Shown: piece after piece, positions 1-13,234 of the stretch
Layout of the letters: each line of letters starts with the position of its first letter
Numbering within the stretch: position 1 is the stretch's first letter
Origin: Pegea sp. RAD2-039
Taxonomy: Eukaryota > Chordata > Thaliacea > Salpida > Salpidae
Direction: 5' to 3'
Length of the DNA stretch: 64,000 nucleotides
Assembly: GCA_034620365.1 (NCBI GenBank)
Contig: JAQGEQ010000225.1
Location: 124,001-188,000, forward strand
Notes under the pieces: generated by a model
What the model was told of the DNA's origin: nothing
Databases searched by the model: none
Seen by the model: the letters and a program-made list of their open reading frames with translations, nothing else
Position numbers and translations under genes: made by a program

Positions 1-95
1 TGACTTAATAGATGTTATTTGTGAGAATGTGTGTTGGTGAGCGGTACTCTCTTCTGGCATCCTCCTTTGCGTTTATTATAATAAATAAATAAAAC
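1..95 (+). mobile_element. 3' tail of a SINE/LINE family, copy 1 (cut by window edge)
   Basis: The stretch reads GTGAGAATGTGTGTT, then a CTCTC block, CCTCCTTTGCGTTTATT and a run of AATAAATAAAT. Four more copies of the same tail lie at about 26.8-27.0, 41.3, 50.3 and 61.8 kb in both orientations. The AATAAAT run is a microsatellite-like 3' end typical of non-LTR elements. It sits in the intron just after the donor of the BET exon (that gene is on the minus strand). The 5' part is outside the window. Confidence 0.7.
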
Positions 96-99
96 TGAC

Positions 100-267
100 C
101 GGCAGATTTAGTTTCTCAGGATCAACTGGATTATGAAATGGCCAAGCAAAATGGTGCTTCCAGATAGGAAGAAAGACTTTATGCCTCAAGTGGTGTAGTT
201 GGTTGGTTAGTCTACCTTTCCTAGTAGGGTCCACTGCCCCCGGGTCATTGTCCTTTTTGCTTTCCAT
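100..267 (-). CDS. BET-family bromodomain protein, first coding exon (gene continues left of the window)
   Basis: The exon encodes 56 residues. The segment GRLTNQLHHLRHKV...LPIWKHHFAWPFHNPVDPEKLNLP matches the start of bromodomain 1 of BRD2/BRD3/BRD4, including the Trp-Pro-Phe shelf that lines the acetyl-lysine pocket. BET proteins bind acetylated histones and recruit transcription elongation factors. The exon ends after Leu-Pro in phase 0 at a GTCAGT donor (minus strand, positions 99-94), which is where BET genes keep an intron before the DYxKIIK segment. The start at 267 is the first Met and gives a short N-terminus, as usual before BD1. Everything after this exon lies beyond position 1, so the paralog cannot be told. 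Confidence 0.85.
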
Positions 268-3200
268 TAAATCAGAGATATTTTTTGAGATTGAATGATA
301 GTTACAAAAATTGTAGAACTATTTGCAGCAATCTGAATTTCAAAACTTGATTATTTTTGAAAAAATAATTCTACAATTTTGAAATCATTATATTTAAAAA
401 GTTTTTTTGTTTGTTTATTATCATCAAAAACTTTTTATCAATTATATAAATACATTGCAAACTGTTGATATAAAATTATTATAGTTTATATATATAATAG
501 TAAGTAAATAATTAAATGTTTATTAATCAATTTATTTAAGAATAAATGGTTCCATATTACAAATTTTACAGCAAACAAAACAAAATAATCAAATACTACA
601 GTTTAAAATAATTAAATTAAAAAATCAAAACAAAGAAAATTAATTTAACAAATTTATAAATAAGTAAACATGTGTAACTACTTAACAAAATTACTTAAAT
701 CATATTTTTATAATTTTGGTGGAACTAAAATTAGACATAAAATATTCATAATTGATAATAAAATGTAACTCATAAAAGTATTATTTTTAAATTTTTATCA
801 AATTTAAAAAAAGTAATATTTAAAATTATTAGAAATATATATTTAAAGTGAAATAATTAAATAAAGATGTTTAAGAATAATTTTTGTTGTATATAACTTT
901 TAAATAAATATAATTTCTTATATAAATAAAGATATAAATTTAAAATACTCAAATTGAAAATTATATATTTCAATATAAGTGAAATGGTTATTTTATTTAT
1001 ATAGGTTTTATCTTTTTCAAATTATAAATCATATAAATGTTCAAAATATCAAAAGAATTAAAATTATATTTCATAAATTAAAAAGTAAAATATTTTATTG
1101 ATATTTAAAACAGAAAAATAAAAAATGAATTTATTATAAAAAAATTAATTAATATTTAGCAAAAATAATATATTTCATTAAAAGAATCTGTATATTAACT
1201 ATAATATATCATAGTATATTTATTTTAAGTTAAAAAAGAGGTTTAAGAATTTAATAAAATCAAATTAACAAAAAGTTTTCATCTATAATTCACATAAGAA
1301 ATAAAAATATATTAATTATAAAGCTGAAAATACATTGTAAAAATAAGAATATACAAGCTTTAGAAAAATTAAAATATATTCTTAAAATTGAAATAATAAA
1401 TTTGAATAAAATAGAATCGAAACCTACTGAAAAATAAGCAGCGACAAAAAAATTAAATTATAAGCCTAAAAATATATGAATTATGGTAAAATTAAGCGAA
1501 AAAAAGCCTTAACTTTAGGTTTTTAATATTTTTTAAGTAAAATAATTACTATAAAATTAAAAATTGGCTTTTTAAAACAAGAATGAAGCGATTGAGCGAC
1601 AAATGGTTCAGAAAATGTAATCCAAATCAAAAAACAAAAAGGAGCTGGCACGCCTAGGAGCTAGGCCTAAGCCCTGCTAATACAATGAGTTCTCAAAGCA
1701 AATGACTTTCTGTACATAGAAAGGAAAGTAATTCTACAATGCATTGTGGGTAACAAAAAAATTGTTAATTATAAATTTTTAGATGAGCTTATTCTTTAAT
1801 TAAATTGGGATGGAAAAAATGAAAAAAACTAGTATTTTAATTGGTAAAATATTATTATTTAATAAAATAGAGCCTGGAAAAGTAATAAGTGTGATTTTAA
1901 AAGCAAACATAAAGTACTTAGATTAGATGATAGTTGATTTAAAACAAAATTATGACTATAAAAATTCTACAGTAAGATTTTGAAAAAGATTTTTATAATA
2001 ATTTATTTCCTAAATCAATAATTACATAAATTAAAAAATGTATTATTTATCAATAAAATTTTTTTTATAGATAAAAAATGATATACTTAATTAGTCAAAT
2101 GCAAGTAAACAGGTCTTGAATATTTCAAGAAAACGAACGTATATTTTATTATTTGATTAATTCAAGAAATAATAAATTACTCTTTACTTATACAATCAAT
2201 TAATAAACAAGGCAAAATCATACAATTTAAAAAAATTAAAACACAATAACTATCATTCATTATTTATAATAAAATATTCTTTCTTACAAGAAAAATGTTC
2301 AAGAGGGAAATAATCCCAAGAAAAATGAATTTATCAGTCATCTACAAATAGACCGCTCAAAGACATATCAAATTCACTAATACTAGCTTTGAAAGATAAA
2401 ATATAAACTGTGTTTGTAGTACAAATTAAAATAAATGGCTGTAATGTCTGTCGAATTAAAATTCGATTATATATTTCAGTTGGATAAAAATTCAAGATTC
2501 TGCTTATTAAAGTATGCTATGAACATATGGACTTACATTAATAACTAAATTAAGGGTTTTCAACTATTTAATGCTTCAAAAAATTAAGTAGAGTTATTTA
2601 AACCATTATCTTTTCAATATTTTGATTATGAGAAAATATACCCTATAATAAATAGTTTCTTATTAGTGTATTAAATGAGCATCTTAAAGATAATGAAAAA
2701 AGTTTAATTAAAGATGTCAATTTTTGATAGAACAAATTATAAAACGGCCAATTAAGTATAATTCTGACCATAATAAACAGTTCAGATGGTAAGTTAATGA
2801 AAATACAAACACGATATTTTCTACTGCATTAAAATCTTACCCATAATTCTCTTCAGTTTGTGAAAGATTATTGGTAAGCGATATAAACTTCTGGATGTAG
2901 GTGAAACAACAATTTTAAAAGTTAGTTACATTCGACACCCTACAAGTGAAAATACTTAAAAAAAAAACATCAAGTAAAAAATAAGCTTCTCATACAGATA
3001 CAAAAAGCTTAAAGAGTTTGATTTAGTAGCTTTGTTGCAAAAACAAATTTATAATGAGTTTATATTCCGAACTTTAATTCTAATTTAAAACAAATCAATG
3101 ATTTTACTAGGTCCTTTTAAAACTTATTAAAAAATTAGTGTAATGATAAAAAGCCTTGTATAATAAGTTACTGATAAAACCATATGCAAATGAGATTTTT

Positions 3201-5535
3201 GTGTTTTCATAATCACTAAAACATAAATAATTTTTTTTGAATATACTGAAAATTTTTTAGTTTTTCTACTTTTTGTTAGTTATAAAAGATAAAAAATTGT
3301 TCTAATTTGTTTAACTTTGGTAAAAAATATTAGATTATATATTCTTTCACTTACTAAATTGGTTTGATAGCTATTAAATTTTTTAATTTGAATTAGTTTT
3401 AAATCACCTGGTGTAAAAATCGTTTTTTTGCTGATAAAAGAAAAATTTCTCATTCTGAAAGTTGATTAAAATGTAAATAAAATAAAGTTGATTCGTGACA
3501 AGGTTTCTTTTCTTGTAAGGAGTTATTTATATATAATAAATTTATGATAATGTCAGCTATTGATACCAAGTCAGCATTCCTTTTTATGAGGGTCTTTCTT
3601 TTCCAAGATAAACAACTCAAATTCGGGAACAATATTATAAAACTCTTTAAGATTAGCATAACTTATTTATGATCATTAGCAGGTCGTTATAGCCGGCATC
3701 AACAATATTAAGAAATTGTTTAGGGTTTAGAAATTGGTTATTTATGATATTTCATTTAATTATGTATTAAAATGACAACTGTTGGACCATTTAGAATTTT
3801 AAAAGTCTAGGTTGTCTCGGTAGACAACTTGATGCGACATTAGTGGTGTTCTGGCTCCGGTTGTAAATTCTTGTTCGCTATTCTAAAACTTGATTCAAAG
3901 ATGAATAAAGACATCTTATAACAAAAACCTAACGTTCGTACATATTTGAAATATATAAATATGAGTCTTTATAAATGTTTCTTAGTTGATATCACCTGTT
4001 TGTATTCTTTTAACTTTTTGACATCTTTAGGACAGTTTAAACATGGATTTAACATATGAAGTTCACTATTTTAAAAAGTGAATATTACAGAGGTAATAGA
4101 AAAATAAATAAATGTGTGTTTATACAGTTAAAGTGAGTTGAAATAGAGGTAAACCACAAATTTTAATCTAACGATAAAAAAACTGTTATTGGAACACAAA
4201 AAATATTTCTATTTCTTATAAGTTGATAGTAATACCATTTACGCTCATAATCTTTTTTTATTCATATTTTGTTTAAATCCGTTTTAAATTTCTCAAAAAG
4301 AATTTTGCGGAACAGTAAGAAGAAAATATAAAAATTTTAGTAATTATTTCCTATTTATATATTTATAATATTTGTTAGGAAAGTTTAAATAATCGAATTT
4401 CTGTTTTTTGTTAAAACAAAAATAAAAAAAAGTTTATTTTAGGTTGGTTTTAATAAAACAAATAACTTACATATTTGTTTATGAAACATTCAACATGATT
4501 TAAAATACTTATCACAGTTTAGATTTATCAGAAAAATGAATTTTTGTGCGAAGCATTTTTAATCATCAAAATTTATTCTGACTCTTATCAGTAAAGGTCT
4601 AAATATTTATTTTGTTAAAATTCATTTTTATCTATTTTTTATTATTCACTTTAAGTGCTTATAAGTTTAAAAGAGAATTTTGTTATTCAATTGCTTATCT
4701 AAAATTTAATAATATTATTTTGAAACTTAATATTTATTTTGCTTTCTATCTTACTAAAGTTATGTTTTTGAATTTAATTTTTAAACATTTTATTTTATAC
4801 TTTTTTTGCTAATTTTTAATTATTCAATATTTGCCAAGTAAATACTAACTTAGTTTTTTTAGTTGTTCACAAAAGTTAATTTTAATTTGCTTCTTACATT
4901 AAACTATAATCTATAAAAACTATTTTGTAATTTAATATTACTATTCTAAATAAATTGCTTTTTAATTTGTTATTTTTTGATAATAATTATTTCTAAATAA
5001 GAGAAATAAGATAATTTAATTTTAGTCTGATTATATAAAAATAAATCTTTATTTTAGCTCATTTATATTTTTGTGTTAGATTAATTTGTCATATTGTTAA
5101 AAAAGATTTTAAAGTAAACAGTTTTAAGAAAGATAATGATGTCATATATATAAAGTAATTGAAATATAAACCCTAAGTTATTAATAATATCTTTGTATAA
5201 TATAAAGTTGTTAGCAGCGTGAGCGTTAATTACTTCCAGTTTTAATTCAATATTCTCTTATGTGACCCAATGACCTAGGACAGTGACTAGACTATGGCAT
5301 TATTTATTCATATTTAAAGAAGATATTTTCCACACTAATTTACTTGTGGCATTATAAGGTCTCTAAAGATGAGGAATTAGCAACTAATCACATTGAGGAA
5401 TTGGTTTATTATATAAATATTGTCACCTTTGTGCTTATTTACTTATAATCAAAGTTTTGTTTATTTTATCTTTAAGTTGAACTGTTTATTTATATAATCA
5501 AATTCAAATATTGACTTTTACTGATTTCATTACAG
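268..5535. other. AT-rich desert, no gene found
   Basis: Over 5 kb of strongly AT-rich sequence with only short ORFs lacking any recognisable domain. Positions 5536-5588 are the end of the 5' UTR of the next gene, entered through an acceptor TTTCATTACAG ending at 5535. No TGACGTCA occurs in this stretch. Confidence 0.6.
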
Positions 5536-5588
5536 GTTTTGACACTATCTAAAGTAATAAGGTTTTTATTACTATCTTCTGTGGGAAA

Positions 5589-6323
5589 ATGGGAAACACA
5601 AATGCTAAATCTTATGGGCAAGTCTCAACATTTGATGAAGATTTTAAAGATGAAAATGATTCTAATCTCACTTTTGTCTTCCATACTACAGAAGAGGATT
5701 GTAGTGACAGAGTGGTCCATGATAATGATGTAATCAATGAGCCAATCACTTATACTTACAAGATTTCAATTGACGATCAAATTATTGCTGAAAGAAATGA
5801 TTATGAGGGTAATGAAACAATTCATGAGATGCTGGATATGTTTAATGCTGGTGATGCTATTGAATTCATCACTAAAGACCACCAGTCTCATTGGGTTGTT
5901 TATGTTGGTAAGAATCAATGTGTTCATCTTATTCAAGATCAAGTAAGAAAAGAAGATGTTAGAAATATTTATAAAGGATGTCAAGTTCGGATTGTGAATC
6001 ATGTTTATGTTTTTAAAGCTCTACCAATTGTACAGATTCTACAAAATGCTGAAAGTCAAATTGATCAATTGTCAAGATGGAATAATAGTGAGTGTTTCAC
6101 TATGTGGTGTAGAACCAATAAAAGTGAATTCACAGCTTCTCATTTTGCTGTAAGAAATTTGAATAATACATCAAACAATTCCAATTATACTTTGAGCTTA
6201 AAAATTGATGAAGAGTCAATTATAAAAAGTTTTTCTTCTTTGTCTAAATTAATTGAATTCCGTAAAAAAATTGAGCTTCCATTTTATAAGAAGTTAAACT
6301 ATACAAATGTAACTAAGCCTTAG
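5589..6323 (+). CDS. LRATD-like: LRAT-domain protein of the LRATD (FAM84) type
   Basis: A single 244-residue coding exon; an acceptor at 5535 suggests a 5' UTR intron. The N-terminus MGNTNAKS fits a myristoylated Gly-2. Residues about 87-182 form an NlpC/P60-like LRAT domain: GDAIEF, the histidines His101-Trp102 and His113, and NSECF at 166-170. Active LRAT/HRASLS enzymes have NCEHF with a catalytic Cys; here Ser167 stands in its place, as in vertebrate LRATD1/2, so acyltransferase activity is unlikely. The C-terminal block YTLSLKIDEE...LSKLIEFRKKI also matches LRATD rather than HRASLS. AATAAA lies at 6918-6923. The assignment to the subfamily rests on both the C-terminus and the altered active site. 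Confidence 0.85.
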   Translation: MGNTNAKSYGQVSTFDEDFKDENDSNLTFVFHTTEEDCSDRVVHDNDVINEPITYTYKISIDDQIIAERNDYEGNETIHEMLDMFNAGDAIEFITKDHQSHWVVYVGKNQCVHLIQDQVRKEDVRNIYKGCQVRIVNHVYVFKALPIVQILQNAESQIDQLSRWNNSECFTMWCRTNKSEFTASHFAVRNLNNTSNNSNYTLSLKIDEESIIKSFSSLSKLIEFRKKIELPFYKKLNYTNVTKP

Positions 6324-6917
6324 ATACCTTATATCTCATTTATCTTGTATAGTTCTCTTTTAGTATATTAGTATCAAGTTTAAAAAGTACTATTAACTAC
6401 TGTTCATTCAAATAATTGCTAAGACATGTTGGTATTACCTCTGGTCAATTATGAATAGAATTTTCAACAAACTTTTTTTATCCATGTGTCTGAAACTTTT
6501 ATCTGCCCTCTATTTTGTATCACTTGCCTAGAAATCACTAATCTTCGTGGAGAAACTGATATTCAAATAACTAAATGAACAATTGACTTGTCTTCTACCG
6601 CATTGTGAAAATCCATTTCTCATATACATAATTGTTGGTATGATATGTATTCCACTGTTCAAGTTACTAAATTGGTTTATATTTTTGTACTAATTTGGTT
6701 TTAATTACATATTATCAACAACAATCTACTTTATATTACTTTTTTATGGATAGTAATCAATTGTCATATTTCCTACTTTAATCATGACTTTAGTTTAATC
6801 ATGAACAGTTTTGTCTTTCTCATGTCAGGGTACATTTTGTTAACTTGTCTGTTTCAACTGCTATTTGTTTAGAACAAGAAGTGACGATGTCGTGACGTCA
6901 TTCAGCTTTTTGTTTGC

Positions 6918-6923
6918 AATAAA
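6918..6923 (+). terminator. Polyadenylation signal of the LRATD-like gene
   Basis: AATAAA about 600 bases after the stop codon; the region before it is a plausible 3' UTR without other ORFs. Confidence 0.45.
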
Positions 6924-8791
6924 ACTTTACAATTATCTGCTGAGAATCACTTAAAATCATTTTATCAAATTTGTGAAGATATGATACCTTTTTTTTTGTT
7001 GATATTTTTTGCGTCTCTATAATACTCTCAATAAATTGAATTTTGAATCCAAAAAATGAATCTTTTTTTTAAGAATGTTAAAAGTTTTAAAAATAAAATA
7101 TTTATTATTAAGATAAATTCAATCTATCTATAAAATCATAAAATAAATAAAAAACTTTTTAAGTTTAAAATATTCTAAATATAAATTCTATATTTATAAT
7201 TTAATAAATACCGGAAGTGGGCAAATGTTATCATAACATCGATTATTAATAGCTGTAAATAGTTTATAAAATAAAGATGATTGTATTTTCTTTTAAATAT
7301 TGATTTTATTTTTATATAAAAAGATTTATTATCTTCTTTTCGTAATTGGGTAATCCCCATCACCCAATGAAGCTAAATTTTCGGGGCTTGACCCTCAACA
7401 GATAAATTGGCTTATAATTTTTTGGTATTTTATTAAGTTTATAAATTAAGTTGTGATTAGAGAATTAAAACTAAACCAACGAATCTAGTTTTTTTTATGT
7501 CTAAATCTATTTTTCTAGAAAGCTAAAAAAAGAAATCAATTTTCTTTTGATAACTTTTCAAATAGTCACATTTAGACTTTGAATTTAGAAAACATTTATA
7601 ATTATCATATCATCAATTATTTAGTTACGAAAACATTTTTTTACTTTGTTTTGACATTTCAAAAAGTTATTTTATTTATCTTAAAGCTTTCTAACCTGAG
7701 AATTGTATAAGAAGTATCTTGATTTTGTGAAATTAAAAAAAACTAACTTTAGTCGTTTTTAATTTAATCGAAAATATTTCCCAACATCTGTTTTCAAAAT
7801 AGAATATTGACTTTTAAAAGCATTCTAGATCCTAATAGTGACTACTGTAATTAATTTCATATATTTTTAACTTGTTAAAAACATAAAAAGTAACTTAAAA
7901 GGATTATAAATCTGATTTTATAGAGTTTAAATACAATTACAAAGTAGTTTTTGTAATTTTTTCGCTTAAGCTAGATTTTAATTCTAAAAAGTAAGTTGAC
8001 AACCTAATAACAACTTTACGTAAAATTAGTTTAATCAATTATTTATTTACAGTGAGTGAACGCCTTCTGAAAATTCATAGCTTGGCTTTTAACTTATCAA
8101 ATTTCTTATTATTTTAGGGTTTGTCGAAAAAACATTTCACAATCATTAATATTTGCATTTTTTATATTTTATTTGGTTTAAATTTAATCTTGATATTAAA
8201 CACTAAGTGGTAGTAAAGAGTTGCACAGATACGATAACGCTAAAAATTAATTTAAATGATTTTTAACAAAATAATACTTTTTTTGTTTTTTAAAAGTTAT
8301 TTTTTCAATAAACTTCATTATTATGAAGTTGTTTGGTTTTATTCTAGTTTTATTCTAGAATATTTTTCTTCCTTATAATATTTAAATAAATTTTTTTGGT
8401 GAACTTCTAAATGTTTATTCTTTATTTTAATATTTAACCTTTTGAATAAAATATTTGATAAATAATTCTATCAAAAAAATTTTAAAAATTTTCTGTTTGA
8501 ATAATTTAAAGTGAAAAATTTTAAAGTAAAATTCAAAAAATGTAAATTTAGATACAAATTTAAATGTTTATTTTCAGTAATTTTATGTTTTTCTTTCAAT
8601 TATTTGATTAAAAACTTTTTCAATCCATATTTTTTACCAACTTATCTCATGTTTTAGACTCCAAATAAACAAGAAAACTTATTAGGTTGTTACAAAAGTA
8701 CAAAAATTAAACAAAAAATCAGCAAATTTTGTAGGAAATGTAAGTTGTAGTTGCTTGTAGAAGATTAAAAACATAAAATTGGGTCTTTTAG
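6924..8791. other. AT-rich intergenic region
   Basis: No coding signal, repeat array or RNA gene recognised. A second possible polyadenylation motif (AATAAATT) lies near 7030. Confidence 0.5.
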
Positions 8792-11369
8792 ATGCTTTGT
8801 TGTGGAAAAAGAAAGAATTATTTCGCATGTGAGGTGGTGATGTTGGATGGAACTGTTGTTTATTTCAATAAAAATGAAAATATAAAAGTAAAACCAACAA
8901 TTTGATAATTTCTTGAAAGTATTTTCTACTTTTTAGTTGACTTCAAAACCTCTCATAATCTTCAACAAAATCTGTGCATCAATCAATCTTATTGAGAAAG
9001 AATATTTTGGACTCAAATATTTAGACACAAATTGCAAACAAGTATTTTCTTTTTATTATTTGCTCACTAACTTGTTATGATGATTTGTTTGTTTAGATTT
9101 GGTTAAACTTGGCTATAAGGTTTAATGAGGATGCCTGTTTTATGAAAGGTGAAAAGTATTTATCTTCTATATCAACTTAAAGCTACAAAAATTACTAATA
9201 TCAAAATCACACAATAATTATAGATATGCTAGAGGTGTTAAAAAAAGCTTTAAATAAAAGAAAGAAACCCTTAAGGCTTTTTCTAATATATTCTACTGTG
9301 TCCTGCTCTTATATTTCCTCCTTATTTCACTTTTGCTTTGGTTTTTTAACATCATTTACAGCCAAAACCTGATCCTTATCATTATATCAATATTCAAAAA
9401 TAATATTTTAAAGTCTTTGAAAGATTAAGAGTAATTAAAAAATCCAATTCTTTCAATTAAAACTTTTTGAACATTTCAGTTTTATATTAAAACCTTTCAG
9501 ATGCCTCACAAGGACCCTGTACTCTTTACTTCGGAGTTAAATACTACGCCCCAGATCCTTGCTTACTAAAAGAAGAAGTCACAAGATATCAATTCTTTCT
9601 TCAACTTAAACAAGACATCTTGAACGGAAAACTCTCTTGTTCGTGGAAGAAGTTGACTGAGCTCTCAGCACTTGCTCTTCAATGTCAGTTTCCTTCCTTC
9701 AAATAGAAACTTATGATCTTCATCCGCAGCTGAGTTAGGAGATTATTCAATATCTGATCATAAGAGAGGATATGTTTCGGAATTCCGTTTTGTTCCTCAT
9801 CAAGATGAGAGCTTTGAACATGAAGTCAGTCGACTACATTCCTTATACAGGTTGAATCGGCTTCAAAAGATCCTCGATTTATGTTGATGTTTTTAGCGGA
9901 TTAATTCCTTCAACCGCTGAGATGCAGTATTTGAAAAAGTGTAAGATGTTTGATCTTTACGGATTGGATCTTAATCAAGTTAAAGATGATCAAAAGATTC
10001 CGCATCAGATCGGGGTATCACCACGAGGAGTTGAAATTTTCAAGAATAAAAGAAGGATCACGATCTTCTACTGGTCAGTTGATCCTCATCAATTTTATTC
10101 ACGAAACTTCTCAAAGAGCAGGCCACAACTGAAAAGCATCAATCACAGAGAAGAGATTTTGATCCTAAAAGTACAGAGCAAACAAAGACATCAATTAGTG
10201 ATCCACAACTTCTATCTCAACTCTTCTTATAATTGTAAGATCTTATGGAGACTAATAGCTGATTGCCACTCCTTCTATCAGTTCCATTCGACAAAGATCA
10301 GGTTTCAATCTCACATCTTCATCTCGATTCTAATCTTCCTTTTTCAGCACAAAAGATCCTCAATATGAATCAGAGCGTGAAGAACCGGAAGTTGTTCGAC
10401 TCTGCAGTCGTCGATATCCGCCGCGAGCCGCTAAAAGTCCCGGAACTTCCGCTCCTGAGAAGCAGCTACTTGATGGATGTTGGGATCAACTTGAGAAGAC
10501 GTGAGAGATGAAGATTGTGACAGATTTCGGATGTTGATCTTCTTCAGATCGATGTTTCAAGTGAGTGAGAGAGGTGGGAAGTATATGACGCCCACTAGCG
10601 AGCGACGTGCGCATCATCGTCGCCTTCAAACGCTTAGCGACAATGAATCGCGACAACGAAGAAGGAGGTGAGAAGAAGATGATAAAAACTCGAGATCTTC
10701 ATCTTTGATCTTCTAGATCTCGAACTGGAAGATCAAGTGGAGAAGAGTCGGATAGTCCGAGCAAGCGGAAGATCCGGAAAAATCGACAGAACGGAAATCG
10801 AAGGTTTGCGACGTCATCGCGACCTCTAGTGGTGAAAAGTGTTTTCAGGAGAAGTCACTATTTCACTGACACTGAAGTCTTTGCTGATGACCAATACTCT
10901 CAAAGAAGAAGCAGAGAGTCCCCAGATGCAAGAAGAAGAAGAATCAGGAGGTAGAGATGATCCTAAGATACAGATCTTTGATCCTTAAACTCCCAGATAC
11001 TCGCGAGAAGATGAGGAAGCAAGGAAACAATTATGGGATCAGATCCGAAAAGAAGCCGCTGTAACTTCTCGACCTGATGACGTCATCCCGTACACTGAGA
11101 TTCGGTGAGTAATCGATTAATCGCGACTTCTGTGACGTCATCGCATCGCAGTACGACTGGAAACGCCTTCAACGTCCGTAAACGTCGACCACACGTCAGT
11201 GGGTGAGTGATGACGTCATTGGTGATGACGTAGTTGTTTAATGACGTCATACAGTGATGAAATGGTGGATGCGTTGCCGGTGGTAACTAAAGTATCATCG
11301 AATAATCAAAGAATGAGGAAGAGACGGAATCCAAAGATGGATTGGGACACGAGGACTTTTTCCGGTTAA
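8792..11369 (+). CDS. EPB41L4A: FERM-domain protein, band 4.1-like 4A
   Basis: Fourteen exons, all GT-AG and in frame: 8792-8887, 8937-9041, 9097-9148, 9501-9683, 9730-9850, 9897-10073, 10122-10301, 10348-10500, 10548-10667, 10717-10803, 10849-10950, 10997-11104, 11152-11202, 11255-11369; 549 residues. Most introns are 45-52 bp. The N-terminus MLCCGKRKNYFACEV corresponds to the Cys-rich start of EPB41L4A, followed by FERM lobes F1 (EYFGLKY), F2 (TLYFGVKYY, EEVTRYQFFLQLKQDIL, ELGDYS, GYVSEFRFVP) and F3 (ILWRLIADCHSFYQF). The tail keeps the RRR-rich stretch and RKQLWDQIRKEA...IPYTEIR, which match the human EPB41L4A C-terminus and separate it from other 4.1 proteins. The family links membrane proteins to cortical actin and polarity complexes. 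Exon 3 uses the downstream donor at 9149 because only that keeps the frame. AATAAA at 11458-11463. Confidence 0.94.
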
Positions 11370-13234
11370 AAAATTTGAAGATTTTTTTGAAGATTTAAAA
11401 AATTTTTAAATTTTTTTAGAAAATTATCAAAATTCGAATCAACAACGAAGATTGAAGAATAAAAGTAAATCTGGGAGTTTGATCCTTACTCAAATCTGAT
11501 CTAAAAGATCATCTTTGTGATTCAAAATTCAATCCAGTTGTTTCTGCTGCTTGTTCAGATCAATTAGAAGCTGTTAAATCGTAAAATATTTATTTGTTTG
11601 TTTTTCACAAGAAAATCTAATAAACTTCAAACTATTTTATTTGGTTTTAGCAGCAAGTAAACATCTAAACCAAAAAAACTTTTTATCAATATTTGCTGTC
11701 TTCTGATTGGTCAATTTTTTCTTCATTATTTTGCAAATTTATTCTGTGAATTTTTTTACCTTTTTAGAAGTATTATGAAAATTATTGCAAATTTTTTTTT
11801 TTTTTTTCTTTTAATTTGAAAATTCCTTTGTATTTTTTTTGTGTTTCTAGCTAAGAAGTAAAAAAGATTTCTAAAAAGTTAAATATGAGAAGTAGTTTTA
11901 TTAAATTTGCTTTTTTATATCTTTTGTTTCTTACATAAATATTTGTTTTGTTCAAAGCTAATTTTCTGAGGATTTACAAATAAAAAGTTTCAAATGTTTA
12001 ACGGTATCAGAAAATGTTTCAACATTTCATTTGTATTTTAAAAAATCGAAATAAGCTTTTAGAAAAACCAAATCTTATTAATAAATTTTGTATTAAAACT
12101 GAAGCTTTCAGCTCTTTTAAAATAGAGACAACAACAAAACTTCAAATTTAAATCAGTTTTTAGAGCAAACACACGACTGCTTTGTTGAAAGTGAGTCACG
12201 TCGACATCAAGCTTAAAATTTCTGTGAAAAGTTGTTCTTGACTTTTTGTAAAGAATTTTTCGAGGTACTAACTCTTTTTGTAAAGAATTTTTCGAGGTAC
12301 TAACTCGGTAGGTGACTTTTGTAAAGAATTTTTGTTCAACTTCTAATTACTTTTTGAACGACATTTGAATCATATTTAATAAATTCTTTTATTTACTGTG
12401 TTTTGTTTATTTCTGAAGCACTTTGGTTGAAGTAGCTAATAACTAGTTAGTAATAAACTTCTTGGGTCGGTTAAATGATGATTTTAAACACAAAGCAAAA
12501 TGCAAAAGAAAAAGTTTTTAGGGTTTCTTGGAAGATGGATTTTTTTTCTCTTTCAGTTGTTTGTGGTTAGAGATGTTAGAGCGATATTCGGAGCAATCCG
12601 CTGAGATATCTTCCCAATTGCTGGTATTGATGTTGAGCGATTTCATATCTTTAAAATGAAGACAAGAACGACTGATGTTGCGTTTTTGTTAAAGCAATTA
12701 GTTACCACATCAACACTTTGACGTTGTTAAACATTTTCCTTATTTTAGTTAAACCAAAAAAATTAATAAATTTCAGAATAGGGAAACAAACGAAGGCGCT
12801 AGTAGCAGCAATTAGCGGTTGTTCTTGTAAAAGGACAATGACTCATTAACAAGAGATGTGAAGCAAATAACTTCCATCTCATTTTACACCAAGGACCTTT
12901 TGTAAGATTATAGAGAGCTACCTACAGTTGCTTCTCACTTATGTAAAGTCGTTTTATTAAACTGATTTATTTAGTAGTAATATCTGTTCTTAAATTTAAT
13001 GTCTTAGTTGAAATTTTCATCAAACAAATAAAGTTACAAGAAGTTTTAAACAAAAGAAGTTGATATAAAAACAATTATCCAAAAAATATTCAAACATTTT
13101 TATTTTATTTTGAGAACAACATTAAATTTAAATTAGGGATCTTCCTCAAAATCTTTATCATTTAATCTTTAACTCATTTATACATCTAATGAAGAAACAT
13201 GAAGATGAACAAATTCAACTTTTATTAATAAACT
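11370..13234. other. Intergenic, between EPB41L4A and the convergent NOC4L gene
   Basis: Contains the EPB41L4A polyadenylation signal, a T15+ run near 11800 and a small tandem duplication (listed separately). No further gene recognised. The NOC4L signal AATAAA on the minus strand is TTTATT at 13221-13226. Confidence 0.5.
12241..12303. repeat. Tandem duplication, about 33 bp x 2
   Basis: TTTTTGTAAAGAATTTTTCGAGGTACTAACTC is present twice in direct succession, and the first half appears again just after 12315 (TTTTGTAAAGAATTTTTG). Confidence 0.8.

Noticed and set aside
3450..3659. 69-codon minus-strand ORF considered as transposase remnant
   Set aside because: No motif could be matched; likely chance.
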